From Pseudotabrizicola sp. (GTDB lineage Bacteria > Pseudomonadota > Alphaproteobacteria > Rhodobacterales > Rhodobacteraceae): a stretch of 64,000 nucleotides of DNA. Below the pieces are notes generated by a model that saw only the letters and a list, made by a program, of their open reading frames with translations, had not been told where the DNA came from and ran no database searches. The translations under genes and the position numbers were made by a program. This document shows, piece after piece, positions 9,118-19,527 of this stretch (position 1 is its first letter; every line of letters starts with the position of its first letter). The stretch is taken from NCBI RefSeq assembly GCF_030656345.1, contig NZ_JAUSNR010000002.1:124001-188000 (forward strand), written 5' to 3'.

Positions 9118-9118
<1 letters not shown>
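7931..9118 (+). CDS. kbl: Glycine C-acetyltransferase (2-amino-3-ketobutyrate CoA ligase)
   Basis: 395 residues, PLP-dependent alpha-oxoamine synthase family. It converts 2-amino-3-oxobutyrate plus CoA into glycine and acetyl-CoA, the second step of threonine breakdown. Visible motifs are NNYLGLA near the start, DDCHATGF, and [10 protein letters not shown] with the PLP lysine at about K242. The ATG has AGGAG close upstream. The stop shares one base with the ATG of tdh, so the pair is a tight operon performing consecutive steps. Confidence 0.95.
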
Positions 9119-10155
<1,037 letters not shown>

Positions 10156-10159
10156 GCGG

Positions 10160-10630
10160 CTATAGCAGCCGGTTCAGATCGGCGGGGCGGTTTTCCAATA
10201 TCCGCTCCATCGAAAACAACCCGGTCACCTTGTCGAATTCAAACCCGTCAATCAGCCGCTGATAAAAACGGTCATATCCGGCCATGCCTTGCGTGACGAT
10301 CTTCAAAAGGTAATCCCATTCGCCGCCAATCCGGTTGAAGTCGATCACTTCCGGCAGGCTTTGCACGTGGCGCGAAAAGCGGTCCACCCAGTCGCGCGAA
10401 TGGTGCCGGGTGCGGATCATCACAAACACCGTCAGATCCAGCCCCAGCGCCGCCAGATCCACCCGCGCCTGCGACCCGGCCAGAATGCCCGCCGCCTGCA
10501 ACGCCTGTATCCGCCGCCAGCAGGCGTTCTGCGATAGGCCCACCAGATCAGCAATCTGGCGCTGCGACAGCGACGAATCACGCTGCAGCGTGGTCAGGAT
10601 GCGCAGATCATAGATATCCATATTCTTCAT
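10160..10630 (-). CDS. Lrp/AsnC-family transcription regulator
   Basis: 156 residues. An N-terminal helix-turn-helix (LSQRQIADLVGLSQNACWRR) is followed by an effector-binding RAM domain (from about residue 70, with the G-x-WDYLLKI strand). It is convergent with kbl-tdh and divergent from the aminotransferase gene. Lrp-type proteins often sense amino acids, so control of a neighbouring operon is plausible, but the target is an inference. Start at ATG 10630 or at the second Met, 10621. The 14-bp palindrome at 10636-10649 lies directly before the start and suggests autoregulation. Confidence 0.88.
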   Translation of the reverse strand: MKNMDIYDLRILTTLQRDSSLSQRQIADLVGLSQNACWRRIQALQAAGILAGSQARVDLAALGLDLTVFVMIRTRHHSRDWVDRFSRHVQSLPEVIDFNRIGGEWDYLLKIVTQGMAGYDRFYQRLIDGFEFDKVTGLFSMERILENRPADLNRLL

Positions 10631-10635
10631 ATCTT

Positions 10636-10649
10636 AGATCATATGATCT
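10636..10649. promoter_or_regulatory. 14-bp perfect palindrome, likely operator of the Lrp-type regulator
   Basis: AGATCATATGATCT is a perfect palindrome in the 105-bp divergent gap between the Lrp gene and the aminotransferase gene. It sits six bases before the Lrp start and about 87 bp before the aminotransferase start, so one bound protein could affect both. Confidence 0.5.
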
Positions 10650-10735
10650 GAATTTTTGGAAATCTACCGGAATAACGCCGCATCTGATTGCCGGTTTTCG
10701 ATCTATCGTTAAGGCAGACCAAGGAGTACTGCCCC

Positions 10736-12181
10736 GTGACCGACACTGCCGATCTGTTTTCTCCGTTCCGCGCCGCCCTTCAGGCGGCAGATCCGCTGGC
10801 CGCGTTGCGCGGCGGACTGATCGGTGAAGGCATGCTGATAGACGGCCCATACGGCCCCAAACCCCTGATCTATGCCGATTACACCGCCTCTGGCCGCGCG
10901 CTGCGTCAGGTCGAAACCTTCCTGATGGATCACGTGCTGCCGTACTACGCCAACAGCCATACCGAGGCGTCGTTCTGCGGCGCGCGCATGACTCAAATGC
11001 GCCGCGCCGCCCGCGCCATCATCGCGCGGTCTTGCGGGGCAGGGCCTGATCATGCGGTGGTGTTCTGCGGGTCCGGGGCCACGGCGGGCATCAACCGGCT
11101 GGTGGCGCTGCTGGGGGCAGGCCCCGGCGTGCGGGTCATCCTTGGGCCGTATGAGCATCATTCCAACCTGCTGCCCTGGCGCGAAAGCGGGGCCGAGGTG
11201 ATCGAGCTGGGCGAAGATCCCCAAGGCGGCCCCGACCGCGCCGGACTGGCGCAGGCGCTGGCATCGGCACCCAAGGGTGCGCGGGTGATCTGCTCTTTCT
11301 CTGCCGCGTCCAACATCACGGGCGAGGTGGCCGATGTGACAGCCCTTACCCGGCAGGTCCGGGCGGCGGGCGCGCGGATGGTCTGGGATTATGCTGGCGG
11401 CGGCCCCTATCTGCCGATCGCCATGTCCCCGGTGCCGGACGTCGACATCGATGCCATCGTGATTTCGCCGCACAAGTTCATCGGCGGGCCGGGGGCGTCG
11501 GGCGTGCTGATTGTACGCCACGATGCGGTGGTGTCAGACCGCCCCAGCTGGCCCGGCGGCGGCACGGTGCGCTTTGTCTCGCCCTGCACGCATGATTTCA
11601 GCCAGCGGCTGGAGGCGCGCGAAGAGGCGGGCACCCCGAATGTCACCGGCGATCTGCGCGCCGCACTGGTCTTCATGGTCAAGGATTGCATCGGCACCGC
11701 ACAGATGGCCCGGCGCAACGCGGTTCTGGTAGAGCGCGCCAATGCCGCATGGGCCAGCCAACCGCGCCTCACCCTGCTCGGCCCCACCGACCGCAACCGC
11801 CTGCCGATCTTTTCCTTCCGTGTGCAGGACGGGCAGGGCGGCTTTGTGCATCATCAGCTGATCACCCGGCTTTTGTCCGATCTCTACGGCATTCAGGCCC
11901 GCGGCGGCTGCGCCTGCGCCGGGCCCTATGTGCACCGCCTGCTGGGCATCGACGCGGAAGCGTCTGCCCGCCTGCGGCAGGCCATCCTGTCGGGCGATGA
12001 GCTTCAGAAACCGGGCTTTGTCCGGCTCAACCTGTCACCGCTGATGACCGACGATAAGGTGCAGATCATACTGGACAGCGTTTCAGCCCTGTCCGGCAAA
12101 GCCGCCGATCTGGTGCGGCAGTATCAGTGTGATCCTGAAACCGCCATTTTTTCGCCCGTGCCCGAGGCGGCTTTGGCCTGA
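10736..12181 (+). CDS. Class V aminotransferase / cysteine desulfurase-like PLP enzyme
   Basis: 481 residues starting at a GTG preceded by AAGGAG (10721-10726); the upstream in-frame ATG lacks such support. The fold-type I, class V pattern is clear: YADYTASGRALRQ near residue 50, YYANSHTEAS, FCGSGATAGINRL, and the Schiff-base lysine in VISPHKFIGGPGASG. A late RGGCACAGPYVHRLLG resembles the active-site cysteine loop of SufS/CsdA-like desulfurases. The substrate is unknown. It is larger than usual desulfurases (about 400 residues) and is not beside suf or isc genes. Divergent from the Lrp-type regulator. Confidence 0.82.
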   Translation: MTDTADLFSPFRAALQAADPLAALRGGLIGEGMLIDGPYGPKPLIYADYTASGRALRQVETFLMDHVLPYYANSHTEASFCGARMTQMRRAARAIIARSCGAGPDHAVVFCGSGATAGINRLVALLGAGPGVRVILGPYEHHSNLLPWRESGAEVIELGEDPQGGPDRAGLAQALASAPKGARVICSFSAASNITGEVADVTALTRQVRAAGARMVWDYAGGGPYLPIAMSPVPDVDIDAIVISPHKFIGGPGASGVLIVRHDAVVSDRPSWPGGGTVRFVSPCTHDFSQRLEAREEAGTPNVTGDLRAALVFMVKDCIGTAQMARRNAVLVERANAAWASQPRLTLLGPTDRNRLPIFSFRVQDGQGGFVHHQLITRLLSDLYGIQARGGCACAGPYVHRLLGIDAEASARLRQAILSGDELQKPGFVRLNLSPLMTDDKVQIILDSVSALSGKAADLVRQYQCDPETAIFSPVPEAALA

Positions 12182-12328
12182 AGGCACCGCGCGCCGGATC
12201 CAGGTCACTTGCCAAAGCGTTGCATGCAGGCTGGGCTTGACCACGCTCCGGCAACCTGATCCTTCTGGCCAGCGTACCCCCAACAGGGCGGGGCCGGGTG
12301 CACGGCCCGTATCACGCCGGACATTACC

Positions 12329-13678
12329 ATGACTGAAACTGCCGGACCCGCCATCACCACCGCTGCGATCACCCATCGCAGGGTGCTCAACATCGCCCTG
12401 CCGCTCCTTGTGTCCAATGCCACGATCCCGTTGCTGGGTCTGGTGGATACGGCTGTTATCGGGCAGATGGGGGCGGCAGCCCCGATCGGCGCGGTGGGTC
12501 TGGGTGGCATCATCCTGTCCTCCGTATATATGCTGTTCACCTTCCTGGGGATGGGCACCTCGGGCCTGACCGCGCAGGCGCATGGCCGGGGCCAACCGCG
12601 CGAAACCGCCCTCGTGCTTCACCGTGCTCTGCTGATCGCCTCCCTGTGCGGCGCGGCCCTGATCCTGTTGCACCTGCCGGTGCTGGCCGGGGCCTTCGCC
12701 CTGTCGCCCGCGTCAGACGAGGTCGAGGATCTGGCCCGCAGCTATGTGTCGATCCGCATCTGGGGGGCACCTGCCACCATCGCGATTTACGCCATGACCG
12801 GCTGGCTGATCGCGCAGGAAAGGACGCGCGCGGTCCTGATGCTGCAGCTATGCATCAACGGCATCAACATCGTGCTGGATGTGGTTTTCGTGATCAGCCT
12901 TGGCCTTGGCGTGCCGGGCGTCGCCGCCGCCACCCTGATCGGCGAATGGACCGGGTTTTGCCTCGCGCTCTGGCTTTGCCGCGCCGCATTTGTCCCCGCC
13001 ATGCGCTCGCGCTGGGGCGAGATTGCGGAACGTGTGGCCCTCAAACGCATCATGGCGATGAACGCCGATCTGATGCTGCGCTCTGTTCTTCTGCAAGCCA
13101 GCTACACGTCTTTCGTCTTCCTCTCGGCAGGGCAGGGCGATGTCAGCCTCGCCGCCAATCAGCTGCTGCTACAATTTCTGCACCTGTTCTCTTACATGCT
13201 CGACGCCTTCGCCTATTCGGCCGAAGCGCTGGTGGGGCAGGCTGTCGGTGCCCGCGCCGTCGTCCCCCTGCGACGCGCGGCAATCCTGTCCGGCCAATGG
13301 GCGCTGGGCGGCAGCCTTGTGCTCACCACGGCGGCGCTGTTCGGCGGCCCGCAGCTCATCACCCTGATGACCACCGCCCCCGATGTGCAGGCCGAGGCGA
13401 TGCGCTATCTGCCATGGGTCTGGATCATGCCGCTGGCCAGCTTTGGCAGCTTCATCTTCGACGGCATTTTCATAGGGGCCACCCTGTCGCGTCAGATGCG
13501 CAACGTGATGTTCATGTCGCTGATCTTCTACCTGATCACCATCGTCATCGGCATGCCGCTGATCGGCAACCACGCCCTGTGGCTGGGGATCATCGTGATG
13601 AGCCTGTCACGTACCCTGCTGATGGCCCGCGCCTATCCGCAGGTTGAGGCGAAGGCCCGCCTGCCGCAAGACTTTTAG
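12329..13678 (+). CDS. MATE-family multidrug/toxin exporter (DinF-like)
   Basis: 449 residues with about twelve hydrophobic segments in two repeated halves, opening RRVLNIALPLLVSNATIPL and LVDTAVIGQMG, the typical first helices of MATE transporters. The family exports cationic drugs or metabolites in exchange for Na+ or H+. The ribosome site is weak. Its stop overlaps the stop of the convergent XRE-cupin gene. The substrate cannot be told from sequence. Confidence 0.87.
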   Translation: MTETAGPAITTAAITHRRVLNIALPLLVSNATIPLLGLVDTAVIGQMGAAAPIGAVGLGGIILSSVYMLFTFLGMGTSGLTAQAHGRGQPRETALVLHRALLIASLCGAALILLHLPVLAGAFALSPASDEVEDLARSYVSIRIWGAPATIAIYAMTGWLIAQERTRAVLMLQLCINGINIVLDVVFVISLGLGVPGVAAATLIGEWTGFCLALWLCRAAFVPAMRSRWGEIAERVALKRIMAMNADLMLRSVLLQASYTSFVFLSAGQGDVSLAANQLLLQFLHLFSYMLDAFAYSAEALVGQAVGARAVVPLRRAAILSGQWALGGSLVLTTAALFGGPQLITLMTTAPDVQAEAMRYLPWVWIMPLASFGSFIFDGIFIGATLSRQMRNVMFMSLIFYLITIVIGMPLIGNHALWLGIIVMSLSRTLLMARAYPQVEAKARLPQDF

Positions 13679-14235
13679 CTGTTCTGCACAATCAGAATGG
13701 CCCGCGCCGGTCCGCCAACCGCCTCAATCCGGTGCGGGCGGTCGGCGAAATAGCGTGCCGTGTCGCCGGTGCCCAGTTGCTGGCTTTCCTCGCCCGAGGT
13801 CACCTCGATCCTGCCATCCAGCAGGGTCAGATGTTCCCGGCAGCCCGGCCCGTGCGGATCGCTGATCAGCTTGCCGCCCGTCGCAAAGGTCAGATCATAG
13901 ACCTCATGCACCCCCACCGCTTCGGCAGGTGACAGGATACGGATGCTCACGCCAAGCCCGCGCCCGCCGATCACCGGGGCGGCCTCGGCGCGGATCACCT
14001 CAATCCTCGGGGTTTCGCGGGCCTCCAGTAAACCGGCGAAATCCACCTGCAACGCCTGTGTCAGGTTCCACAGCGTCGCCACCGTGGGGCTGCTCTCGCC
14101 GCGTTCGATCTGGCTGACCATCGACCGGCTGACCCCGGACAGCCGCGCCACGGCATCAAGGCTCAGGCCCTTGGCCGTCCGCGCCTCTTTCAGCGCGGCG
14201 GCAAGGCGGGCGTGAATTTCGGAACGCGGGTTCAT
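13675..14235 (-). CDS. XRE-family regulator with C-terminal cupin domain
   Basis: 186 residues when started at the ATG at 14235 (MNPRSEIHARL). A longer form from 14316 is possible but its leader is unlike the family. Residues about 8-65 are a helix-turn-helix (SLDAVARLSGVSRSMVSQIE, then RGESSPTVATLW) and residues about 110-180 a cupin barrel. This architecture is common for one-component regulators of amino-acid or amine metabolism. It is divergent from the EamA exporter gene, whose promoter lies in the 178-bp gap, so that exporter is the obvious candidate target. Confidence 0.85.
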   Translation of the reverse strand: MNPRSEIHARLAAALKEARTAKGLSLDAVARLSGVSRSMVSQIERGESSPTVATLWNLTQALQVDFAGLLEARETPRIEVIRAEAAPVIGGRGLGVSIRILSPAEAVGVHEVYDLTFATGGKLISDPHGPGCREHLTLLDGRIEVTSGEESQQLGTGDTARYFADRPHRIEAVGGPARAILIVQNS

Positions 14236-14413
14236 GGATAATCTCTGACACAGGCCAAACCGTTGCACCGGACAGTCGGGCGCAACCGGGCAAGCGTGGC
14301 GCAATAACAGTGGCATGGCAATATGTTAAGTGTCGCGGACAGGCCCCCGCTCCGCCCCCGGCAGGCCGCGCACGGTCTGGTCATCGCGTCCCGGCCATGG
14401 CATCACAACGCTG

Positions 14414-15304
14414 ATGGAACTCTGGATCGCCTTCACGATTTTCGCCGCGCTGACGCAAACCCTGCGGTTCGCGCTGCAAAAGGCGCTGGGCAGTACCGGC
14501 CTGTCCCCCGGCGGGGCGACATTCGCACGCTTCCTGTTTGCCGCGCCCTTGGCCACCGCCGCGGCCTGCGCGCTTTATGTGCAACAGGGCGTCAGCCTGC
14601 CCCTGCCCGCGCCGTCATTCTTTGGCTATGTCGTGGTCGGTGGCATCGCCCAGATCATCGCCACCGAACTGACAGTCCGCCTGATGGGGATGCGCAGCTT
14701 TGCTACCGGCATCGCCTTCACCAAGACCGAGGTGTTGCAGGCCGCCGTCGCCTCGGCGCTTATTCTTGGGGAAATGGTGTCTTTGAGTGCGGGCCTTGCC
14801 ATCGCCGTCGGCTTTGCCGGTCTGGTCAGCCTGTCCTTCCCGGCCGGGCGACTGGCGTTTGAAGGCAAGCCCGTGGTCTTCGGCCTTGCCGCAGGCGCGC
14901 TGTTTGCGGTGGCCGCGATCTGCTATCGCGGCGCCACCCTGGCGCTGGAACCGGCCCCGTTCCTGCTGCGCGCCCTGCTGGCGCTGGCCACCGCAACGGT
15001 GATCCAGTCGGTGATTATGGCGCTCTGGCTGGTGGTGCGCGAACCGGGGCAGATCCGCCGCGTGCTGCACGGCTGGCGCCGCACCGTGCCGGTGGGCGTC
15101 ACCGGGCTGCTGGGCTCGCTGGGCTGGTTCGCGGCGTTTTCCCTGCAAAACGCGGCCTACGTCCGCGCGCTGGGACAGGTGGAGGTGATCTTTACCCTGC
15201 TGTTCTCCACCCTCTACTTCCGTGAAAAACTGGGTGCGCGTGAGGTGGCGGGGCTGCTCTTGGTGTCGCTGTCGGTGATTTTTCTGGTGCTGGGCACTGA
15301 CTAG
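14414..15304 (+). CDS. EamA/DMT-superfamily exporter
   Basis: 296 residues with about ten transmembrane segments and the two EamA repeats (the second begins near residue 150). The chosen ATG (14414) gives MELWIAFTIFAALTQT, a first helix at the usual place; an upstream in-frame ATG at 14330 would add 28 hydrophilic residues. DMT proteins export metabolites such as amino acids. The divergent XRE-cupin gene is the likely regulator. It converges on ugpC. Confidence 0.82.
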   Translation: MELWIAFTIFAALTQTLRFALQKALGSTGLSPGGATFARFLFAAPLATAAACALYVQQGVSLPLPAPSFFGYVVVGGIAQIIATELTVRLMGMRSFATGIAFTKTEVLQAAVASALILGEMVSLSAGLAIAVGFAGLVSLSFPAGRLAFEGKPVVFGLAAGALFAVAAICYRGATLALEPAPFLLRALLALATATVIQSVIMALWLVVREPGQIRRVLHGWRRTVPVGVTGLLGSLGWFAAFSLQNAAYVRALGQVEVIFTLLFSTLYFREKLGAREVAGLLLVSLSVIFLVLGTD

Positions 15305-15313
15305 GGCGGGGAA

Positions 15314-15337
15314 GGGGGCACCGCTGCGGACGCCCCC
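15314..15337. terminator. Hairpin between convergent eamA and ugpC
   Basis: GGGGGC and GCCCCC form a 6-bp stem with a 12-base loop in the 43-bp gap. A second stem (GGCGGC-TAAA-GCCGCC, 15343-15358) covers the ugpC stop codon. No clear T-run follows, so termination is plausible but not certain. Confidence 0.4.
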
Positions 15338-15347
15338 GTCTTGGCGG

Positions 15348-16406
15348 CTAAAGCCGCCTGCCGGTCGCGGGCGAGAACAGGTGAATGCGCCCCTCTGCCG
15401 CTGCCACATGCAGCCGGTCGCCGCGTTTGGCCACCGTGTTGCCGGGCAGGCGCAGGGTCATCAGCACATCCGACCCTTCAATCACGCCATAGCCAAAGGC
15501 ATCCGCCCCCAGCCATTCGACTGATTTGAGGATCACCGGAATCGACGGCACGTCAGCGTCGACCAGCTCCATATCCTCGGGCCGCAACCCCAGCCGCACC
15601 TCGCCGCTGGCCGGCAGCCCCGGCAGCGGCAGGCGCTGCCCGCCGGGCAGCACCGCGACGCCCGCCTCGGCCTGCACGGTAAAGATGTTCATCGCAGGCG
15701 AGCCGATAAACCCTGCCACAAACTCAGTGGCGGGGGTCATGTAGACCTCATGCGGGGTGGCGATCTGGTCGGCCACGCCCTTGTTCATCACGATCAGCCG
15801 GTCCGCGAGGGTCATCGCCTCCACCTGATCATGCGTCACATACAGCGTGGTCTGCCCGGTACGCTGGTGCAGCTCCTTGATCTGCAACCGCATCTGCACC
15901 CGCAGCTTGGCGTCCAGGTTCGACAGCGGCTCATCCAGCAGAAACGCCGCCGGTTCGCGCACCAAGGCCCGCCCCATCGCCACCCGCTGCCGCTGTCCGC
16001 CCGACAGGGCGCGCGGCTTGCGGTCCAGATAAGGCTCCAGCTCCAGCATCGTCGCTGCTTTGGCCACCCGCGCTTCTATCTCCGCCACCGGCATCTTGGC
16101 GATCTTCAGGCCGTAGGCCATATTTTCCCGCACGCTCATATGCGGGTACAAAGCGTAGTTCTGGAATACCATCGCAATATCGCGCTCGCGCGGTTCCAGA
16201 TCGTTCACCACCCGGTCACCAATGGAAATCGTCCCGGCGCTGATCCCTTCCAGCCCCGCCACCATCCGCAGCAGGGTAGACTTGCCGCAGCCCGAAGGCC
16301 CGACGATCACCACGAATTCCCCGTTGGAAATGTCCATCGTGATCCCGTGGATCACCTCTTGCCCGGCATAGCTTTTGCGCAGGTCGTTCAGTTGGATATG
16401 TGCCAT
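15348..16406 (-). CDS. ugpC: ABC importer ATPase, UgpC type
   Basis: 352 residues, ATP-binding subunit of the sn-glycerol-3-phosphate / glycerophosphodiester importer. Walker A is GPSGCGKST (about residues 37-45), the signature is [14 protein letters not shown], Walker B is [11 protein letters not shown], and a C-terminal TOBE/MalK-like domain ends the protein. It is last in the ugpBAEC operon and starts at the base directly after the ugpE stop. UgpC and MalK-type ATPases are alike; the assignment rests on the operon partners. Confidence 0.88.
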   Translation of the reverse strand: MAHIQLNDLRKSYAGQEVIHGITMDISNGEFVVIVGPSGCGKSTLLRMVAGLEGISAGTISIGDRVVNDLEPRERDIAMVFQNYALYPHMSVRENMAYGLKIAKMPVAEIEARVAKAATMLELEPYLDRKPRALSGGQRQRVAMGRALVREPAAFLLDEPLSNLDAKLRVQMRLQIKELHQRTGQTTLYVTHDQVEAMTLADRLIVMNKGVADQIATPHEVYMTPATEFVAGFIGSPAMNIFTVQAEAGVAVLPGGQRLPLPGLPASGEVRLGLRPEDMELVDADVPSIPVILKSVEWLGADAFGYGVIEGSDVLMTLRLPGNTVAKRGDRLHVAAAEGRIHLFSPATGRRL

Positions 16407-17276
16407 TTACTTCTCCGTCTCGACAAGGCCCTTCACGAACCAGCGCTGCATCAGCACGACCACAAGGATCGGCGGCAGGATCGCCAGCACCGAAGTCACC
16501 ATGACAAGGTTCCAGGGGGTATCGGCATCGGCAAAAGAAACCATCTTCTTCAGCGCGATGACGATCGTGTTCATCTCATTCGAATTGGTGACCAGAAGCG
16601 GCCACAGATACTGCGTCCAGCCATAGATGAACTGGATCACGAAAATCGCCGCCACATTGGTCAGCGACAGCGGCCACAGGATATCCTTGAAGAACCGCCA
16701 CGGCCCGGCCCCATCCACCCTGGCTGCTTCCAGCAGCTCATCGGGAATGGTCATGAAAAACTGCCGGAACAGCAGCGTCGCGGTGGCCGAGGCGATCAGG
16801 GGCAGGATCAGCCCGGCATAGGTGTCGATCAGCCCCAGATCCACCATCACCTTATAGGTCGGCTGGATCCGCACCTCGACCGGCAGCATAAGGGTGATGA
16901 AGATCAGCCAGAAACAGGCCATGCGGAACGGGAACTTGAAGAACACGATGGCATAGGCCGAGGCCATCGAAATCACGATCTTGCCCACCGCAATCCCCAC
17001 CGCAATCAGCGTGGTATTGCCCAGCAGACGCCACAGGCTGACCCCGCCGATCCGGTTGATCTCGCCCGAGAACGCGCCCCGGTAGTTTTCATAGGCGTCC
17101 GACCCCGGCAACAACGGCAAAGGCGGGCGCAGGATTGTCTGCACCGAATGGGTCGAGGCGATAAAGACGTAATAGACCGGAAAGGCCACGATGATCACAC
17201 CCAGGATCATCCACAGATGCGCCATTGTCCGGCCCACCCCGCGCGCCACCAGCGGGCCTTGCGTGCTGTTATCCAT
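16407..17276 (-). CDS. ugpE: ABC importer permease, UgpE type
   Basis: 289 residues, six transmembrane helices, with the binding-protein-dependent permease EAA loop ([17 protein letters not shown]) near residue 195. It pairs with UgpA to form the membrane channel. It overlaps the ugpA end by eight bases and abuts ugpC. Confidence 0.9.
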   Translation of the reverse strand: MDNSTQGPLVARGVGRTMAHLWMILGVIIVAFPVYYVFIASTHSVQTILRPPLPLLPGSDAYENYRGAFSGEINRIGGVSLWRLLGNTTLIAVGIAVGKIVISMASAYAIVFFKFPFRMACFWLIFITLMLPVEVRIQPTYKVMVDLGLIDTYAGLILPLIASATATLLFRQFFMTIPDELLEAARVDGAGPWRFFKDILWPLSLTNVAAIFVIQFIYGWTQYLWPLLVTNSNEMNTIVIALKKMVSFADADTPWNLVMVTSVLAILPPILVVVLMQRWFVKGLVETEK

Positions 17277-18150
17277 AATGCACCCGCTTTTCTATGAACC
17301 GGAACTGAAAGGCCGTCAGGCTGATCACGATCACCATCAGGATCACCGACTGCGCTGCGGAATCGCCCATGATCAGGTTCACGAACCCGTCGTTATAGAC
17401 CTTGTAAACCAGCGTCTCGGTCGACCTGCCGGGGCCGCCACTGGTGACTGCATGGATGATGCCGAAGGTGTCGAACAGCGCATAAACCGTGTTCACCACC
17501 AGCAGGAAAAACGTCGTCGGCGTCAGCAGCGGAAAAACGATGGTCCAGAACGCGCGCCGCTTGGTCGCGCCGTCAATCGCCGCCGCTTCCAGCAGGGATT
17601 TCGGAATCGCCTGCAAACCGGCCACGAAGAACAGAAAGTTATAGCTGATCTGCTTCCATGTCGCCGCCGCCACCACCAGCGCCATCGCCTGATCCCCGTC
17701 CAGCAGCGGGTTCCAGTTGATGCCCAACTGCCGCAACGGCCAGGCCAGCGTGCCAAAGGACGGGTTGAACATGAACAGCCATAGCATCCCCGCAATCGCC
17801 GGGGCCACGGCATAGGGCCAGATCATCAGGGTGCGATACACCCCTTTGCCGCGCACGATCTTTTCCACCTGCACCGCAAGGAAAAGCGCAATCGTCATGG
17901 CAAAAAACGCGACCAGCACCGAAAAAACCACCGTGACCTGCGCCGCATTCAGATAGGCCGGATCGTTCAGAACCTTGCGGAAATTCGCCAGCCCCACAAA
18001 TGTCGACGACAGGCCGAACGGGTCTTCGCGCAGTACAGACTGGCGAAAGGCCTGCGCGGCAGGCCAGTAGAAAAAGATCAGGGTAATCGCCAGTTGCGGC
18101 GCCAGCAAAAGCCAGGGCAGCAGCTTGTGCGGAAAGACGGTGCGTCGCAT
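17269..18150 (-). CDS. ugpA: ABC importer permease, UgpA type
   Basis: 293 residues, six transmembrane helices, EAA loop [17 protein letters not shown] near residue 200. The ATG at 18150 has AAGGA eight bases upstream; a TTG two codons earlier is the alternative. A strong stem-loop terminator lies between ugpB and this gene (18182-18217), so its expression is probably reduced relative to ugpB. Confidence 0.9.
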   Translation of the reverse strand: MRRTVFPHKLLPWLLLAPQLAITLIFFYWPAAQAFRQSVLREDPFGLSSTFVGLANFRKVLNDPAYLNAAQVTVVFSVLVAFFAMTIALFLAVQVEKIVRGKGVYRTLMIWPYAVAPAIAGMLWLFMFNPSFGTLAWPLRQLGINWNPLLDGDQAMALVVAAATWKQISYNFLFFVAGLQAIPKSLLEAAAIDGATKRRAFWTIVFPLLTPTTFFLLVVNTVYALFDTFGIIHAVTSGGPGRSTETLVYKVYNDGFVNLIMGDSAAQSVILMVIVISLTAFQFRFIEKRVHYG

Positions 18151-18181
18151 CCACAATCCTTGCTTGCGTCAAAGTCGGAAG

Positions 18182-18217
18182 AAAAAGGCGCACACCGGCA
18201 CTGGGCCGGTGTGCGCC
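18182..18217 (-). terminator. Intrinsic terminator/attenuator between ugpB and ugpA
   Basis: A perfect 13-bp stem (18187-18199 with 18205-18217, arms GGCGCACACCGGC and GCCGGTGTGCGCC) with a 5-base loop is followed on the minus strand by TTTTTCTTCC. It sits between ugpB and ugpA. Read-through would supply the permease and ATPase genes. Such elements commonly make binding protein more abundant than the membrane parts. Confidence 0.72.
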
Positions 18218-18231
18218 CGGGGGTAGCCGGA

Positions 18232-19527
18232 TCAGCCGCCCGTTGCTTCGCGGATCGCGGCATTGCCGCGCTCGGCCGCGTTGTTCAGCGCCTGTTCAGC
18301 GGTCTGCTGACCAGCGAGCATCTTTTCATACTCTTCGTTCTGGATATCGCGCAGCTGCGGCAGGTTCGGGGCGCGCACGCCTTTCGAATTTGCCGTCGGT
18401 TCCTTGCCCGACATCTGCAGGATCGGTACTTCACGCGCCGGGTTGGTGTCATAGAAACCCGAAGCCTTGGTCGCCTCATAGGCGGCCAGAGTCACCGGCA
18501 GATAGCCCGACTGTTCGTGCAGGAACTGCTGCACTTCGGTCTGAGACAGATAGTTGAAGAAGGTGCCGACACCTTTGTAAACCTCATCCGACTTGCCGCC
18601 CATCACCCAAAGCGAGGCACCGCCCGGCGTGGTGTTCTGCGGCGCACCTTCTGCGGTTTCGTCATAGGGCAGCTGGCCGATGCCATAGTTCATGCCCGAT
18701 TTGACGATATCGCCAAGCCCGCCCGAGCTTTCGGTCAGAATCCCGCACTCGCCCGAGGTAAAGTTCTGCTTGGCTTCCGACGTGCGGCCGCCATAGACGA
18801 ACACGCCTTCCTTGCCCAGATCAGCCAGTTCCTGGAAATGCTTGACGAACAGCGGCCCATTGATCGCCAGCTCCGGGTTGCCTGCCAGACCGTTTTCGTT
18901 GCTGGCCCAGGACACGTTGTTCCAGGCGGCAAAGTTTTCGGTGTGAATCCAGGTCAGCCAGGTCGAGGTATAACCACAGGTGGCCGCACCGCTGGATTTG
19001 ATCTGCCGTGCAGCGGCCCAGACTTCGGCCCAAGTGGTCGGCGGAGCGTCAACGTCCAGCCCGGCCTTCTCGAAGATATCCTTGTTGTAATACAGGATCG
19101 GCGAGGACGAGTTGTAGGGGAACGACAGCATCTCGCCTTCGGGGCTGGAATAATAGCCCACGATGCCCTGCAGATACTCGCTTTTGTCAAAGGTGAAGCC
19201 GGCCTCGCTCAGCACTTCGGCCACCGGCTTGATGGCCCCTTGCGCGCCCATCATGACCCCGGTGCCCACGTCGAACACCTGAATGATGTCAGGGGCCTGC
19301 CCTGCACGGAACGCGGCGATGCCTGCGTTCAGGGTTTCAGGATAGGTGCCTTTGAAGACGGGTTTGACCACGTAATCGGTCTGGCTGGCATTGAAATCGG
19401 CGGCGATTTTCTCGACCACTTCCGAGTTCGCGCCGGTCATGGCATGCCACCAGGAAATCTCGGTCTGGGCCTGCGCTGCCATTGGCAGCGACATCAACCC
19501 GATAGCCCACAGGTTTACGGTTTTCAT
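18232..19527 (-). CDS. ugpB: Glycerol-3-phosphate-type ABC substrate-binding protein, UgpB
   Basis: 431 residues. A signal peptide is visible (MKTVNLWAIGLMSLPMAAQA, cleavage before QTEISWWHAM). The mature start and the W-W-H-A-M-T-G motif match the UgpB branch of family 1 binding proteins. The ATG at 19527 has AGGAGGAAG at the right distance, so an in-frame ATG twelve codons earlier is rejected. It is the first gene of ugpBAEC, which in many proteobacteria belongs to the Pho regulon; a Pho-box-like sequence lies about 50 bases upstream. Confidence 0.9.
   Translation of the reverse strand: MKTVNLWAIGLMSLPMAAQAQTEISWWHAMTGANSEVVEKIAADFNASQTDYVVKPVFKGTYPETLNAGIAAFRAGQAPDIIQVFDVGTGVMMGAQGAIKPVAEVLSEAGFTFDKSEYLQGIVGYYSSPEGEMLSFPYNSSSPILYYNKDIFEKAGLDVDAPPTTWAEVWAAARQIKSSGAATCGYTSTWLTWIHTENFAAWNNVSWASNENGLAGNPELAINGPLFVKHFQELADLGKEGVFVYGGRTSEAKQNFTSGECGILTESSGGLGDIVKSGMNYGIGQLPYDETAEGAPQNTTPGGASLWVMGGKSDEVYKGVGTFFNYLSQTEVQQFLHEQSGYLPVTLAAYEATKASGFYDTNPAREVPILQMSGKEPTANSKGVRAPNLPQLRDIQNEEYEKMLAGQQTAEQALNNAAERGNAAIREATGG

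Noticed and set aside
15750..17297. Open frame of 515 codons on the plus strand opposite ugpC and ugpE
   Set aside because: Antisense shadow, extremely rich in H, Q and R.
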